Translations under genes and position numbers: made by a program | Notes under the pieces: model-generated | Told to the model about the DNA's origin: nothing | Databases searched by the model: none | The model's input: only the letters and a program-made list of their open reading frames with translations | Shown here: positions 53,644-63,984 of the stretch, piece after piece | Position numbering within the stretch: position 1 is the stretch's first letter | How the letters are laid out: the number at the start of each line of letters is the position of its first letter | Assembly (NCBI GenBank): GCA_030180135.1 | Contig: CM058240.1 | Location: 76,131,581 to 76,195,580, forward strand | Direction of reading: 5' to 3' | Length of the DNA: 64,000 nt | DNA from: Orychophragmus violaceus | Lineage: Eukaryota; Streptophyta; Magnoliopsida; Brassicales; Brassicaceae

Positions 53644-56262
53644 TCAAGTACCAGGAGGTCCTGACAAAGACTTTTTCTGTCTCTGTTCAAGTCTCCTCAT
53701 CCAAGGTGGTGAGTAGGCTGTAGCGGAATGCTCATGGCCAAGAAAAGATGGAGTGAAATGTGCTCCAGGATCTATGACCATGGTATGATCAGACTGCTCA
53801 AAATCTGCGTCCCTTATGGTGAATGTCTGCCCATCTATCAGTGGCCTTCGCAGCTTATCCATCTCATAGTGCAGTGGTTCATCTCCCAGGTGGAGGTCTA
53901 TTAGACTCTGTCTAACATCAATCACAGCTCCTGCTGTAGCCAAGAATGGTCTCCCAAGCAATAAAGCTTCATCCGGATTACAGTCATATTTCAGCACAAG
54001 GAAGTCCGTTGGAACCAAGTAGTTCCCAACTCTCACCGGAATGTCCATAAGAAGTCCTTCAGGAACTCGTATGGACTGATCAGCTAGGATAAGAGAAGTC
54101 CTAGTAGGAGTAAAATCCAACATTCCCAGCTTCTCTGCCACAGAGTAAGGCATTATGCTTCCAGCAGCTCCTAAATCACATAGAGAACGTCTAAAACTAT
54201 CCTCAAAGATAGAACAATCTAGCACAAAGACTCCAGGATCAGGTAACTTCTTCGGGACCTTAGTTAGCAGAACATCACTGATATGCTGAGGAACTATTAT
54301 CACCCATTCTCTCAGCTCCTCGTCTAAAGGCAACATCTTGTTCAAATATCTCTGAACACATGGATGATAAGGTGGATCATCAGAAGGTGGAATTTCTTCC
54401 AAATCTTCACCACTCTCTTCTAGCTTTTTCAGCTCTTCAATCTCTTGTTTAATCACTTCAGACACCTTGGGATATTGCCTAATGGCTTGCGCATAAACAT
54501 CCTCTTGAGTGATCTCAGATACATCAGGGAATAGGCGGGCTAGTTCTGCATCAATCTCACTTTCATCCCACGGGTCTTCTGTTCGTTCACGACCTGCATC
54601 GATCGATGCCAGCTGTGTGTCGATCGTTGCATCACTACAGTTTCTACCCGAGAGTTTTTCACAGAAATCCGAAAATTCTGCCTCAGTCACCAACTCAGCT
54701 GTACTTAGCTCAAATTTCTCCCCTAGATAAGATCCATCATTAATGAGTACAGACCAGGCCTTAATATGAGTCTCTGCAACTCCTTTTCCCTTCAGTGAGC
54801 TGGACATCTGGTTCACCTGAGTGTCCAATTGCTTCATGTGAGTGCTCAGTGACTCAAACTTCCCATTGAGGTCTTGATAGACAGCGTCCAGCTTCTTATT
54901 GTTGTCCACAGAAAGCTTGGTTTGACTCTCCATCAGTTGTTCCATCATAGCCTCCATTTTGCTCTCATGGGCTGTAGGTGCAGGAGGAGTCTGATAGGAT
55001 GTAGACCCATAGGTTCTCTGATTACCTTGTCCATAGGTCTTCTGAAAACCACCAGTCTGTCCACCATTGGAGAATCTGTTCCCCTGTTGATTACCAAATC
55101 TATTACCTTGGAAACCAGAACCTCCTATGAAATTCACATCTTCTTCCTGAGTTTCCTCTTCAGTCTGAATCACCTCTACATCCTGGGCAAAGTGGACAGA
55201 TTTCTTACTTGTTAGGAGATTGTAGACTGTGTCCAATCTGGATCTTATATTAGCTATATCAGAATTCTCTACGGTTCCACCAGATCTCTTTCTCCTTTCA
55301 TCCATTGTTTTGCAACTGTTGCTGCCAATCAGATTCTCTATCAACTGCTTAGCCTGTGTAGGAGTCCTGGTGTTGAAATTAGCATTACTGGAATTATCCA
55401 GCGCAGTCTGATAAGGAAGATCTATGCCTCTGAAGAAGATACCAATCAGCTGTACTTCTGTGAATCCATGGTGTGGACAGTCACGCTGATACTGCTTAAA
55501 TCTCATCCAGGAAGTCTTCAAGGGCTCCACAGCTCCTTGGGAAAAGGTGAGTATGTCCTGTCTGGACTGATCCGAGCGTGCATCATCATAAAAGTGACGC
55601 AGGAACTCACTCTTTAAGGCTGTCCAAGTAGTATACTGACCAGGTGCCAGTTGTCTCAGCCATGCACTAGCGTCTCCAGCAAGACTGTGCGGAAATAGCT
55701 TAAGGAACAGATAGTCCGGGCATACTCCTTCATATTTCATGCCAGTGACTATGTCTTCAAACTTGTCAATGTGATCCATAGGCTGCTCTGTTTGAAGACC
55801 ATGAAAAGCAATCTGTCTCATCAGCTGGTAGTAGATGGTCTTTACCTCAAAATCATTCCTCTCAAAAGCAGGAAGCACTAGAGCTGCTCGGTTTGCATGA
55901 AACTCATCAGGTCTGTTGTAATCAGCTAGTGTCCTCTCATGAACCACCATCTCTCTACCTTGGGCCTGTCCTTGACCCTGGTTTCGGTTCAGCTCCTGTT
56001 GCTCAGGAGGATCAGGGATAACATTCCCTTCAGCATCAACCCGATGCCCAGCAGCATTGTACGGGTTGTCATCTTGGTCCCTCAGGGTACCTTCAGCATC
56101 CGGTATCAAGATCAAACGTTCTCGTACCATTCTCTCTCTCTTTTCTCTCCTGTTAGTCCTTTCTAGACGTCCAAGTTCCTCTAGTCCGAGATTAAGCAAG
56201 CTCGAGTTCGGATTACTTCGAGTTTTCTGCGTTGGCATAAACTGTCTGTAATCGTCCAGCAA
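53644..56262 (-). CDS. Athila gag-protease polyprotein (B)
   Basis: An intact ORF of 872 residues, about 90 percent like the A protein by eye. It starts MLDDYRQFMPTQKTRSNPNS, giving the fuller N-terminus that A has lost. The gag core is at about 110-260, the GN/GQ-rich segment at 365-415, the coiled coil MEAMMEQLMESQTKLS at about 427, and the protease with CDLGAAGSIMP at about residue 695, then LLLGRPFLATAGAVIDV. The linker before the protease has only two palindrome cores (ATIDTQLASIDAGRE), where A has four. Gag would form the particle and the protease would cut it. RT and integrase must come from another element. Confidence 0.9.
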   Translation of the reverse strand: MLDDYRQFMPTQKTRSNPNSSLLNLGLEELGRLERTNRREKRERMVRERLILIPDAEGTLRDQDDNPYNAAGHRVDAEGNVIPDPPEQQELNRNQGQGQAQGREMVVHERTLADYNRPDEFHANRAALVLPAFERNDFEVKTIYYQLMRQIAFHGLQTEQPMDHIDKFEDIVTGMKYEGVCPDYLFLKLFPHSLAGDASAWLRQLAPGQYTTWTALKSEFLRHFYDDARSDQSRQDILTFSQGAVEPLKTSWMRFKQYQRDCPHHGFTEVQLIGIFFRGIDLPYQTALDNSSNANFNTRTPTQAKQLIENLIGSNSCKTMDERRKRSGGTVENSDIANIRSRLDTVYNLLTSKKSVHFAQDVEVIQTEEETQEEDVNFIGGSGFQGNRFGNQQGNRFSNGGQTGGFQKTYGQGNQRTYGSTSYQTPPAPTAHESKMEAMMEQLMESQTKLSVDNNKKLDAVYQDLNGKFESLSTHMKQLDTQVNQMSSSLKGKGVAETHIKAWSVLINDGSYLGEKFELSTAELVTEAEFSDFCEKLSGRNCSDATIDTQLASIDAGRERTEDPWDESEIDAELARLFPDVSEITQEDVYAQAIRQYPKVSEVIKQEIEELKKLEESGEDLEEIPPSDDPPYHPCVQRYLNKMLPLDEELREWVIIVPQHISDVLLTKVPKKLPDPGVFVLDCSIFEDSFRRSLCDLGAAGSIMPYSVAEKLGMLDFTPTRTSLILADQSIRVPEGLLMDIPVRVGNYLVPTDFLVLKYDCNPDEALLLGRPFLATAGAVIDVRQSLIDLHLGDEPLHYEMDKLRRPLIDGQTFTIRDADFEQSDHTMVIDPGAHFTPSFLGHEHSATAYSPPWMRRLEQRQKKSLSGPPGT

Positions 56263-56490
56263 CGATCGATGCTATCAGTGCAACGATCGATTCAATCCTC
56301 AGAATCGCCTAGTGACGATCGACGCAAGGTATGCAACGATCGACGCAAGGCGAAATTCGTACCTGCGACAGAAAGAAACCGAGAAAAAAGAAAATCAGCA
56401 AAACTAAAAATAAAAACGAAAAAGAACAAAAACAAAAAGAAAAATTTCTAGCAAAAACCCTAAGTTCGGTCCTATCGAAGACTCAAAGAG
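56263..56490 (-). other. Leader of B with palindrome pairs
   Basis: Two pairs with 21-bp core spacing at about 56260-56291 and 56313-56347 lie directly upstream of the gag start, as in A. The rest is A-rich leader. Confidence 0.7.
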
Positions 56491-56508
56491 TCCCCGGCAA
56501 CGGCGCCA
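56491..56508 (-). promoter_or_regulatory. Primer-binding site of B (tRNA-Asp)
   Basis: Minus-strand TGGCGCCGTTGCCGGGGA, 6 bp from the 5' LTR. Confidence 0.92.
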
Positions 56509-56514
56509 AAAACT

Positions 56515-57735
56515 TGATAGGTTCTAAGTTTTCCCTATACTTAACTGCAAGTGAACAGCAATGTCAAAGTAGTATATAGGGTTATCGAATCCACAGGGAC
56601 ACTTGGTCTCAAGAGAATCAAACTGTAGGAATAAATACTAGAAATAAGCAAGTAGTGAATGAAATAGATTGCGGTGCGAGAAAGTAAATCAGTAACAGAG
56701 ATTAACGGTTGTGAAGCAAGTAATTAAAAGCGTCAAGCCTAGGGTATTCTCAGGAAATCAGACAAGCAGACAGTTCATTCAGCAAGGATCTAATTAAGAA
56801 CGGTTCTAGAACTCAAAACACAGATGTAGAATTAACCAAATTCCTTTGCGATAATTCTCTAAGTCTAAGTGCAGCAAACCAAACTTTCGTTTGCGAGAAC
56901 TAACAGATTAAACTAGAAATAAGTCCAAGTTTGATATGTTCACAATTATCCTAAACCAAACTTCCGTTTGCGCAAAGTTTAATTGCCCAATTTAATTAGT
57001 TCAGATTCCTAAACCCCACTTCCGTGACGTATTTAGCAACCTAAGATCTAGATTCTAATTGATCAGGTTAGAACTAGCTTTAAGCACAATTAAATTGAAG
57101 AACAGGTATAGTTATGAATCCTTAACTGAATTTGAACAAGTCTAGCAAGTCATAAAATCCTATGTGAGAAACCCTAAACCTAACTATGGATCTACTCAGA
57201 CATAGATAATGAAAACATAATCATAGAATGAATAAATTGCATAAAAGAATAAGAGTAAAAGGGGTTCGAAATCTTCTCCAAATACAGATGATGTAACAGG
57301 TTCAGATCAGCCCCAAAAGGCTCTAAAATCCTCTGCTCTTAATTATCAAAGTGTATGGTAAAAAGTATAAAGCGTATCTAATAAAAACTCTAAAAACTCT
57401 ATTATATAGGCATAATCTCGGCCAAGGGCTTCTTTGTAAATATCAGGAACTTCTGGATCAAAGTGCAAATTCTTCACTCTTTTAAACCGCCGAGTTTTTG
57501 GCCCATCTCGCTGGTGCATCGATCGTTGCTAGAGTGCAACGATCGACACCTTCCTCTGTTTCGGAGAGTGAACTCTATCTCTCGGCCAATCACTCCAAAA
57601 ATCTCCAAAATGCTCCATTATCTCCAATTCAGCTCCAAACCTGATTATACCTGTAAAAGACTCTAAAATAACACAAAAGACACTAAAAACACACTTATAT
57701 CATGGTCTAAAACTAGTAAAAACCATGATATATCA
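56515..57735 (-). repeat. 5' LTR of B
   Basis: 1221 bp partner of 51072-52292 at offset 5443. The palindrome pair is at 57515-57551. Confidence 0.93.
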
Positions 57736-58126
57736 GCCACCAGACGATCCACAACAGCCACCTCTCCAGGCTGCCAGTCCACCGCTTCCACCACCAGCTC
57801 AGCCTACTTACGATTTGGTTCCTTCTTGTTACGCAGGTGGTGCCACATGGTTCCATTTTGACTGGTGTCAGCTCCTTTACGAGCCATATCAGCCGACAGA
57901 TGTTCTGTCGATAACCTGCCTCATCTGCGGCCATACCGGGTATCTCGTGCCGTCTTGCCCGATCACACAACACCTCCCCAGTCCAGCTCCGACACCCGCG
58001 CCCCCCACACGCTACGCACATCCGGCGCATCCTCCTGATAAACCTACCAGTGGTTACCCCCACAAGTTGTATTATAGTCAGTGCGGGGCTTTTCGCTCGT
58101 GTTGGAGGTATTATGTATTATATTAG
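57736..58126 (+). pseudogene. Broken ORF of unknown function, right part
   Basis: Continuation of the frame cut at 51071: PDDPQQPPLQAASPPLPPPA, then GGATWFHFDWCQLLYEPYQP, then TCLICGHTGYLVPSCP and a Pro-rich end. The last motif looks like a CCHC zinc knuckle whose His has become Tyr (TAT). A gag-like or LINE ORF1-like origin is possible but unproven. It ends at a TAG near 58124. Confidence 0.45.
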
Positions 58127-59575
58127 GCCCATGTAAGTAAGGGCTCTAACTCACATTTTGGTGTATATATCGGCCTATATTCGTCACTGACGATTCGGTT
58201 ATGTAGTGGTGTTTCTTTTTGGGAATGGATGGGCATGTGATATATGGATTTTTTATTTACGTTGTAGATGTGGGGTGATTTTGGTTTATCGTTTTGAGTA
58301 ACGGAGTAATTGTATTACATGCATGAGATGGATAGTGAATGCAATACGGTTACAACGTGAAAACAAATTATGGCCCGATCAGAAGGTTTTCACTAGGACC
58401 CTAAGATGTGACCGTATTTGCATTGCCATGTGTTGAGCCAATTTCTTTATTGTTTGACTGTGTGTGATTGGATTGATTATTTTGTTAGGTTTCTAGAATG
58501 TTTTTATTAGTATCACTGCATAGCTCGTTGGTTAGATCAATTTTTTGGATATAAATTCATTGATTGGCCGTTAGGTTGTTAGATCATGTGATTGAGTATT
58601 ATCGCGTTGATTGGTTCGTTAGGATTGTTAGATGGTAAACCCTAAAGCTTTGAGTGGTGAATCGCGCATAATGATCGGTTAGGGTGATATTCGTTTAGTC
58701 TTATTTATTAGACCATGAGGTTAGAAGACCATTTGGTTAGGAATAAGCTCAGAATTGATAATCGGTTAAGGTAGAATGCTTATTTGCGGTAATTCAAAAT
58801 TATAAGTTATTGTTAGTTGGCCACACATAAATGATGAGAGTGTGACTAATTATTAATACCTCTATAAGGAAGTAATATCAATGAATGAGTTAAAAATGTC
58901 TAATCATTCTAGTATTTTTGAGTTTATTCACACATGACGTGATGGACGATAAGACATGAACACGAAACAAAACCCCAAAGTCAAGATGATGTTTCGGGAT
59001 AGCACTTTGACCTGAGTCTGCAAAGCAAGTCAGTGTGGTTTCATAAATTGGCGTCAGCAACATTCAGATCCATGTCAGTCAAGCAGAATGAGTTAGTAAA
59101 AAAATTTGGGTGCATCAGTGTCAGTAAGGGATCGGACCAAAGACATCAGTTGAGCATAGTGGTTTTGGATTCAGTCTTGGAAAACACAAGACTTATATGG
59201 GAATTGAAAACTCGGTTCTGGAAAAGTATTAGGTAGCGACATAAGCAGAGTATCATATGGCAGAATTGGGATTTTTGGGATCAAGACAAGAGATATAACA
59301 ACGAATTTTGAGTCAGATGATGGATAAGAAGCATCAGTACAAACAATTGGTCTTTGGAGTCAGAAATTATTCATGAACAAAGGAATTCAGATGTGGGCGA
59401 TTCAGGATATCAATGTAACGAAAATGTTTGTGAGATGGTTCTATCAGAAGATGAGATTAGTACATCAGAGTTTGGAGTCATGACGGAAGTAACGAAACAG
59501 AGTTTGGATCGAATCAGAAGCAACATGACTTACAGAGTTTTGCTTCCGAGTCCGGAGTTTGTTATTAAAGGGAGA
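58127..59575. other. No gene recognised; possible retroelement interior
   Basis: AT-rich. 58550-58640 has a short internal repeat (GATTGG then GTTAGG then TTGTTAGAT, twice). 59000-59570 has several plus-strand frames under 90 codons without domains. It ends at a purine-rich stretch with ten Gs (59581-59590) that may be a polypurine tract. Confidence 0.35.
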
Positions 59576-61631
59576 ATTCAGGGGGGGGGGAATTCCTGTA
59601 AGTGGGGAAGAATATAATACATTGTCTCAAGAAATGGTCAGTGGGCAGTGTATAAATCAACGGAAAGTCAACGGAGGGTGTTTCTGCAGTTTTTGGAAGA
59701 TAAGGGCATTTTGGTAATTTTACCAAAAAGAAGACGAAAAGCTTTGACAGGCCAAGTAACTCTACTTTATTTAAAGAAGTTACTTAGATGACGAAGAACA
59801 CAAAAACATAATTAAAAGGGTTTACGGGCTGTCGAAAATGGAAAACCGACAAAACCAAGAAAGACGAGAAAACTTCTATTGGACGTTTTGGGAGCTACGG
59901 AAAGCCAAAATGGAAGAAACAATTTGTGGAGTACTTCTTATTAATGTTTGGGAAATAAAAAAGGATTTGGAGTTATTTCGGAAGTTTCGGGAAGTGACGG
60001 AAAAACGAACTGGGATTGCCACCGCCACGTAGCGATCGATGATTGGTTCACTTGAGGTTCAGGGAATCTTAGCTTCTAGAATCAATGAATCTTTAGGGGA
60101 ATTATGGTGGTGATACATGTGGTAGCTAGGAATGACACAGCCATTTGAGATGCATGCACCAAAAACATGTCTTTGATTATCAGATCAAGTGCAATGCATC
60201 ATTCTCCCATCTCGTCTCTTTCATATAGCAGCAAAGAAACCCAGAAGCAGCTCTCTCATCTCTCCCCTTCTTCACGCCGGCAGGCCACCTCCAATCTCTC
60301 CTCTCCTCCACCGGCGAAGCCATCTCTCTCCCTCTCTCCTTATTACTTGCGGCTCAAGCTTCTTATTTAAGCCTTGAATCTTGTGGAATCTCTTCAAAAC
60401 ATCTCAACCATTAAGTCTATCAACATCACCTCGTCATTCGCCACCGGAATCAGCAGCTTTTCGCCAGAGGAAGTAGCCGGAAACCGCCGTCGGTGAAACT
60501 CCGCCGTAACTCTTTCCTTAGCTCAGCTGGTTCACCTCCTCTCCCTCACCTCTCGCCGGATCTCTCTCCCTTTCACCGGAGATATTTCCGGAGCTGTTCA
60601 CCGTCACCGGATTCTTCTCGCCGCCGGATCTCTCTTCTTCTCACCGGATTCACTCTCTCTCGCCGTAATCCTTCACTGGCGTTATCTCAGAACCACTGGT
60701 CATCTCACTGGCATCATCCTCTCACCGATGGTCAGTCACCATTTAATATTGGGTGGACCGGTCAACGCTGCCGGTCAGCTTCTCACTTGCCGGTCAACGC
60801 CTGTCAGCTTGTGCGGGTCAAACACCGGTCAAAGCCCTGGGTCAAAGTTGGCCGAATGAAATGTGTTACAAGTTTGAATATATACAATCCGTATAACAAT
60901 GGTTTAAGCTAAAGGAGACTTAACCACTAATAACCAGAACCCGGTTAAATTTAGGGAGACTTAACCAATACTATACAAATAATCTACTAAAAGGTATATA
61001 TATTTAAACTATCTTTGGTACGAATGCTTAATTTTTAAATTTGATTATCTTGATTTTGAATTCTTAAAAATTATGGGTCCAAAAATTTCCAAGTATTCAA
61101 AAAAGAAAAAAAAAGATATATTTATTTTCCAAAAACGTTGGACCCCTTTTACTATGGACACCGGACGGGGCCGGCCGGCCGTTGTAAAATCCCCTCCCTT
61201 TGAGCCCTCCTATGAATTTAGCAATACCTAGAAGAAAAAGTAACTTATATATTAAACCTTATTCAACTTTAATAACTAATGAATGAAAACATTAAGCCAT
61301 GGTAAAAACTTTGCATCCTTTTTTCTCTCTGCAAAGTTAAGTTTGCCCTAAAGCTTAATAATACTTTCCGCTTCCGGCGGTGAGACGTCGTCACCATCCG
61401 GCTTCACTGCCAACGCGTCTCGACGGTTTGCAATATAGTTTAGGCTCTCTTGTCATGAGCAAACCATTTCTGACTCCACCTTCTTCTCTTCTAGATCCAC
61501 TGTCATATTCGCTTCATATCCAGCCGTTGTCTGTCGTCGAGTCATGTGCCATCACGGTAGTCTTCGTCTTCTCTCTACCGGGGTTGCGGTCTCATCCGAC
61601 GAGGCTGATTCTCCGGCCGACTCCTGGTGTT
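59576..61631 (+). other. Possible degraded LTR or leader, CCGG/CT-rich
   Basis: A purine-rich TAAGTGGGGAAGAAT at 59599-59613 could be a polypurine tract with an LTR after it. The stretch 60180-60850 is rich in CTCTCTC and CGCCGGA words and encodes a 139-codon Ser/Arg/Pro-rich frame (60493-60912) of low complexity. A second CT/CCGG-rich patch at 61370-61630 has a 95-codon frame. I cannot find matching LTR ends or a TSD. No protein domain is seen. Confidence 0.3.
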
Positions 61632-62315
61632 TGTGAAGGAATTTCTAGCAGTTCTAATCAGGATTAGGAACCCTAGGTATAAATTCCAAGCCTAGGATCT
61701 AAGGTTCATATGATTGAATCTATCAGATCTCAGATTTACCTGGTAATAAGCAGCGGAAGGTTTGCAGATAATCGAGATCACGAAGCACCTCAAACACTGT
61801 GCCTCTACTAGTATCCACACGCACACGAACTGAACAGGAGGGATGCTAGTGCCTATAAGAGATCTAATCTCTAGAGAGGTTTTTTTTCTAGTTCTGGTGG
61901 CTGTGAATTAGGTTAAGTTCGAGTTTAGGTCGACCATATATCTTATATATGTCGACTTAAACCGAAACGGGATTAACCAACGATTAAACCGAATTAATCT
62001 GGTAATCCGCGAGTTGTGTCGACCGACACACTCTTTGTGTCGATCGACACGGCCCCATAATTTTGATACCGAATGCATATCAAATATGCATTCACTTGAT
62101 CATTACATTAATGATCAACCTCGTCTTTAGCGTCCAGTTTGCTTAGGTGTGTGACCATGTAGGATCATATAACACTAGCAATGAGTTCTAAACTCATTGA
62201 TCATAAGTGGCTTCTAGCAAAGCATTATGACTACCTAGTATTATATGATTGTCTCATCTCGACAATACGACTTTTACTTAGAGTAAGTACAATAGATTTC
62301 AGGACATTCCCAACA
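61632..62315 (-). repeat. 3' LTR of a second copia element (left edge approximate)
   Basis: On the minus strand it starts TGTTGGGAATGTCC at 62315, next to a purine tract. It resembles the LTR of the copia at 21504 (shared CCTAGGATCTAAGG, TATATGATCCTA and ACACACCTAAGCAAACTGGA words) and has a palindrome pair at 62014-62050. The left edge is uncertain and may lie at about 61632 or 61674. Confidence 0.75.
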
Positions 62316-62330
62316 ATCTCTCACTTGTAC
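62316..62330 (-). promoter_or_regulatory. Polypurine tract of the second copia element
   Basis: On the minus strand it reads GTACAAGTGAGAGAT directly before TGTTGGGA, nearly the same as CAAGTGGGAGAT in the first copia element. Confidence 0.75.
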
Positions 62331-63138
62331 TGGAATCATCTATTCCTTTAATCCCTTTGTAGCTATATCTCAATCTAGCATAAGGCAAGAACTGTGTCAT
62401 CCTTATTAAGCCAGATCACGTTTATCGAATCCCGATTTGTACTGATGAAAAACAAACGACTGACAATCACCTCGTTTGAGCGCGGCCACGCATTTCCAGT
62501 ATCAAATCTTCGATAGGCCCAGAGATATTTAACTCCTGTTATATAGGAGGTACAAATCCCATCTTATTCCATCCATGTCTCTTTTATATCTCATGATACG
62601 CCTAATCAGTGTTTTTATAATCACCAGTTACGGCTGACGTTTGACAAAGTCAAGACGAACCAATCCATATGAGAGAGGACATGATGAACTCAGGTCTTAG
62701 GACTACACTCTTTAGTAGTAATGAGAAACTCTTATGACACTCATATAACATCTTGTAGAGTTCTCATTAACGGGTCATGTCCGATCATGTGTTCTCTAAC
62801 ACATATCTATGTGATTGACTTTAATACTCTTATTAATGACTCCATGAAACATAGTCATCAGTCACCTCACATACTAGTCTCACGTGGTTGTTAATGTCCC
62901 ATTTTAACAACCTCGACCAGGGACCAACATAATTCATGACAATCTTTGTTTATAGGGTTTCATGATCAAGTCACATACTTGATGACCTATAACATTGCCA
63001 TGAATTATTTCAGGACTATTATTTAATTAACATAATTGAATAATGATGAAACAAATTTCATTAAAATAACATAACTATTATGTTTTTGTGAACATCATGA
63101 CATAACTAAAACAAATATAACTCCCACTGAAATCAAGA
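62331..63138 (-). other. 3' untranslated region of the second copia element
   Basis: About 0.8 kb with no ORF, reverse-complementary in layout to 27477-28296 of the first copia element. Confidence 0.6.
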
Positions 63139-63984
63139 TCATATCTTAAGAAATCTAATGCCTACAGCAGCAGTATGAAACACATGCTTGGGCCTTGGGA
63201 GAGGCTTGGTCAGTGGATCGGCAACATTCTCATCCGTCGGGACTCTGCTGATCTTCACATCTCCTCTATTCACAATATCACGGATAAGGTGATATCTCCT
63301 TTCTATGTGTTTGGATTTCTGGTGTGATCTAGGTTCCTTTGCTTGTGCAATGGCTCCATTGTTGTCACAATACAAAGCCACTGGCTCAGAAATACTAGGA
63401 ATCACACCAAGTTCAGTGATGAACTTCTTGATCCAAACAGCCTCCTTTGCCGCTTCAGAAGCAGCGAGGTACTCAGCTTCAGTCGTGGAATCTGCTACAG
63501 TGTCCTGCTTGGAACTCTTCCAGCTGACTGCACCGCCATTCAGGCAAAAGATGTAACCAGATTGCGATCGGAAATCATCTTTGTCTGTCTGAAAACTTGC
63601 GTCTGTGTAACCACTTACTACCAGCTCATCACTTCCTCCGTACACCAAGAGTTTATCCTTAGTATTTCTCAAATACTTCAGAATATTCTTGACTGCTGTC
63701 CAGTGACTTTCACCTGGATCCGATTGGTATCTACTCGTCATGCTTAAAGCACAAGCAACATCTGGACGAGTATAGAGCATGGCATACATGATGGATCCCA
63801 ATGCCGAGGCATAGGGAATCCGACTCATGCGTTCTCGCTCAGCAGGTGTCTCAGGACACTGCTTCTTGCTGAGACTTATGCCATAAGACATTGGTATGAA
63901 GCCCTTCTTGGAATCTTTCATTCTGAACCTGTGTAAGACTTTATCGATATAAGTTTCTTGACACAGTCCAATCAACTTGTTCAA
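63139..63984 (-). CDS. Copia RT end and RNase H (partial, open)
   Basis: An open frame of at least 281 residues, continuing past the window edge: LIGLCQETYIDKVLHRFRMK, then PYASALGSIMYAML, which is intact where the first copia element has a TGA. RNase H follows with SGYTDASFQTD, DSTTEAEYLAASEAA, LYCDNNGAIAQAK and ENVADPLTKPLPRPKH, so all four acidic positions are present. It ends at 63139. No lesion is visible in this part, so the element could be younger or still coding. Confidence 0.88.
   Translation of the reverse strand: MNKLIGLCQETYIDKVLHRFRMKDSKKGFIPMSYGISLSKKQCPETPAERERMSRIPYASALGSIMYAMLYTRPDVACALSMTSRYQSDPGESHWTAVKNILKYLRNTKDKLLVYGGSDELVVSGYTDASFQTDKDDFRSQSGYIFCLNGGAVSWKSSKQDTVADSTTEAEYLAASEAAKEAVWIKKFITELGVIPSISEPVALYCDNNGAIAQAKEPRSHQKSKHIERRYHLIRDIVNRGDVKISRVPTDENVADPLTKPLPRPKHVFHTAAVGIRFLKI

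Larger units (their letters stand above)
51072..57735 (-). mobile_element. Non-autonomous Athila derivative B (gag-protease only)
   Basis: 6664 bp on the minus strand, with 1221-bp LTRs (51072-52292 and 56515-57735), a tRNA-Asp primer site, an 872-codon gag-protease ORF, a noncoding 3' region and a polypurine tract, and a perfect TSD GCCAC. It is the same subfamily as A in opposite orientation. I count three LTR differences in 1221 (for example A51154 versus G56597), so it is younger than A. No pol is present. Confidence 0.95.

Noticed and set aside
59581..59590. Run of ten Gs as a G-quadruplex or structural signal
   Set aside because: A single homopolymer run does not meet a quadruplex pattern. 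It is better explained as part of a purine tract or a sequencing-sensitive run.
60493..60912. 139-codon frame as a protein gene
   Set aside because: Low-complexity Ser/Arg/Pro composition caused by CTCT and CCGG repeats, no domain, no splice or start context.
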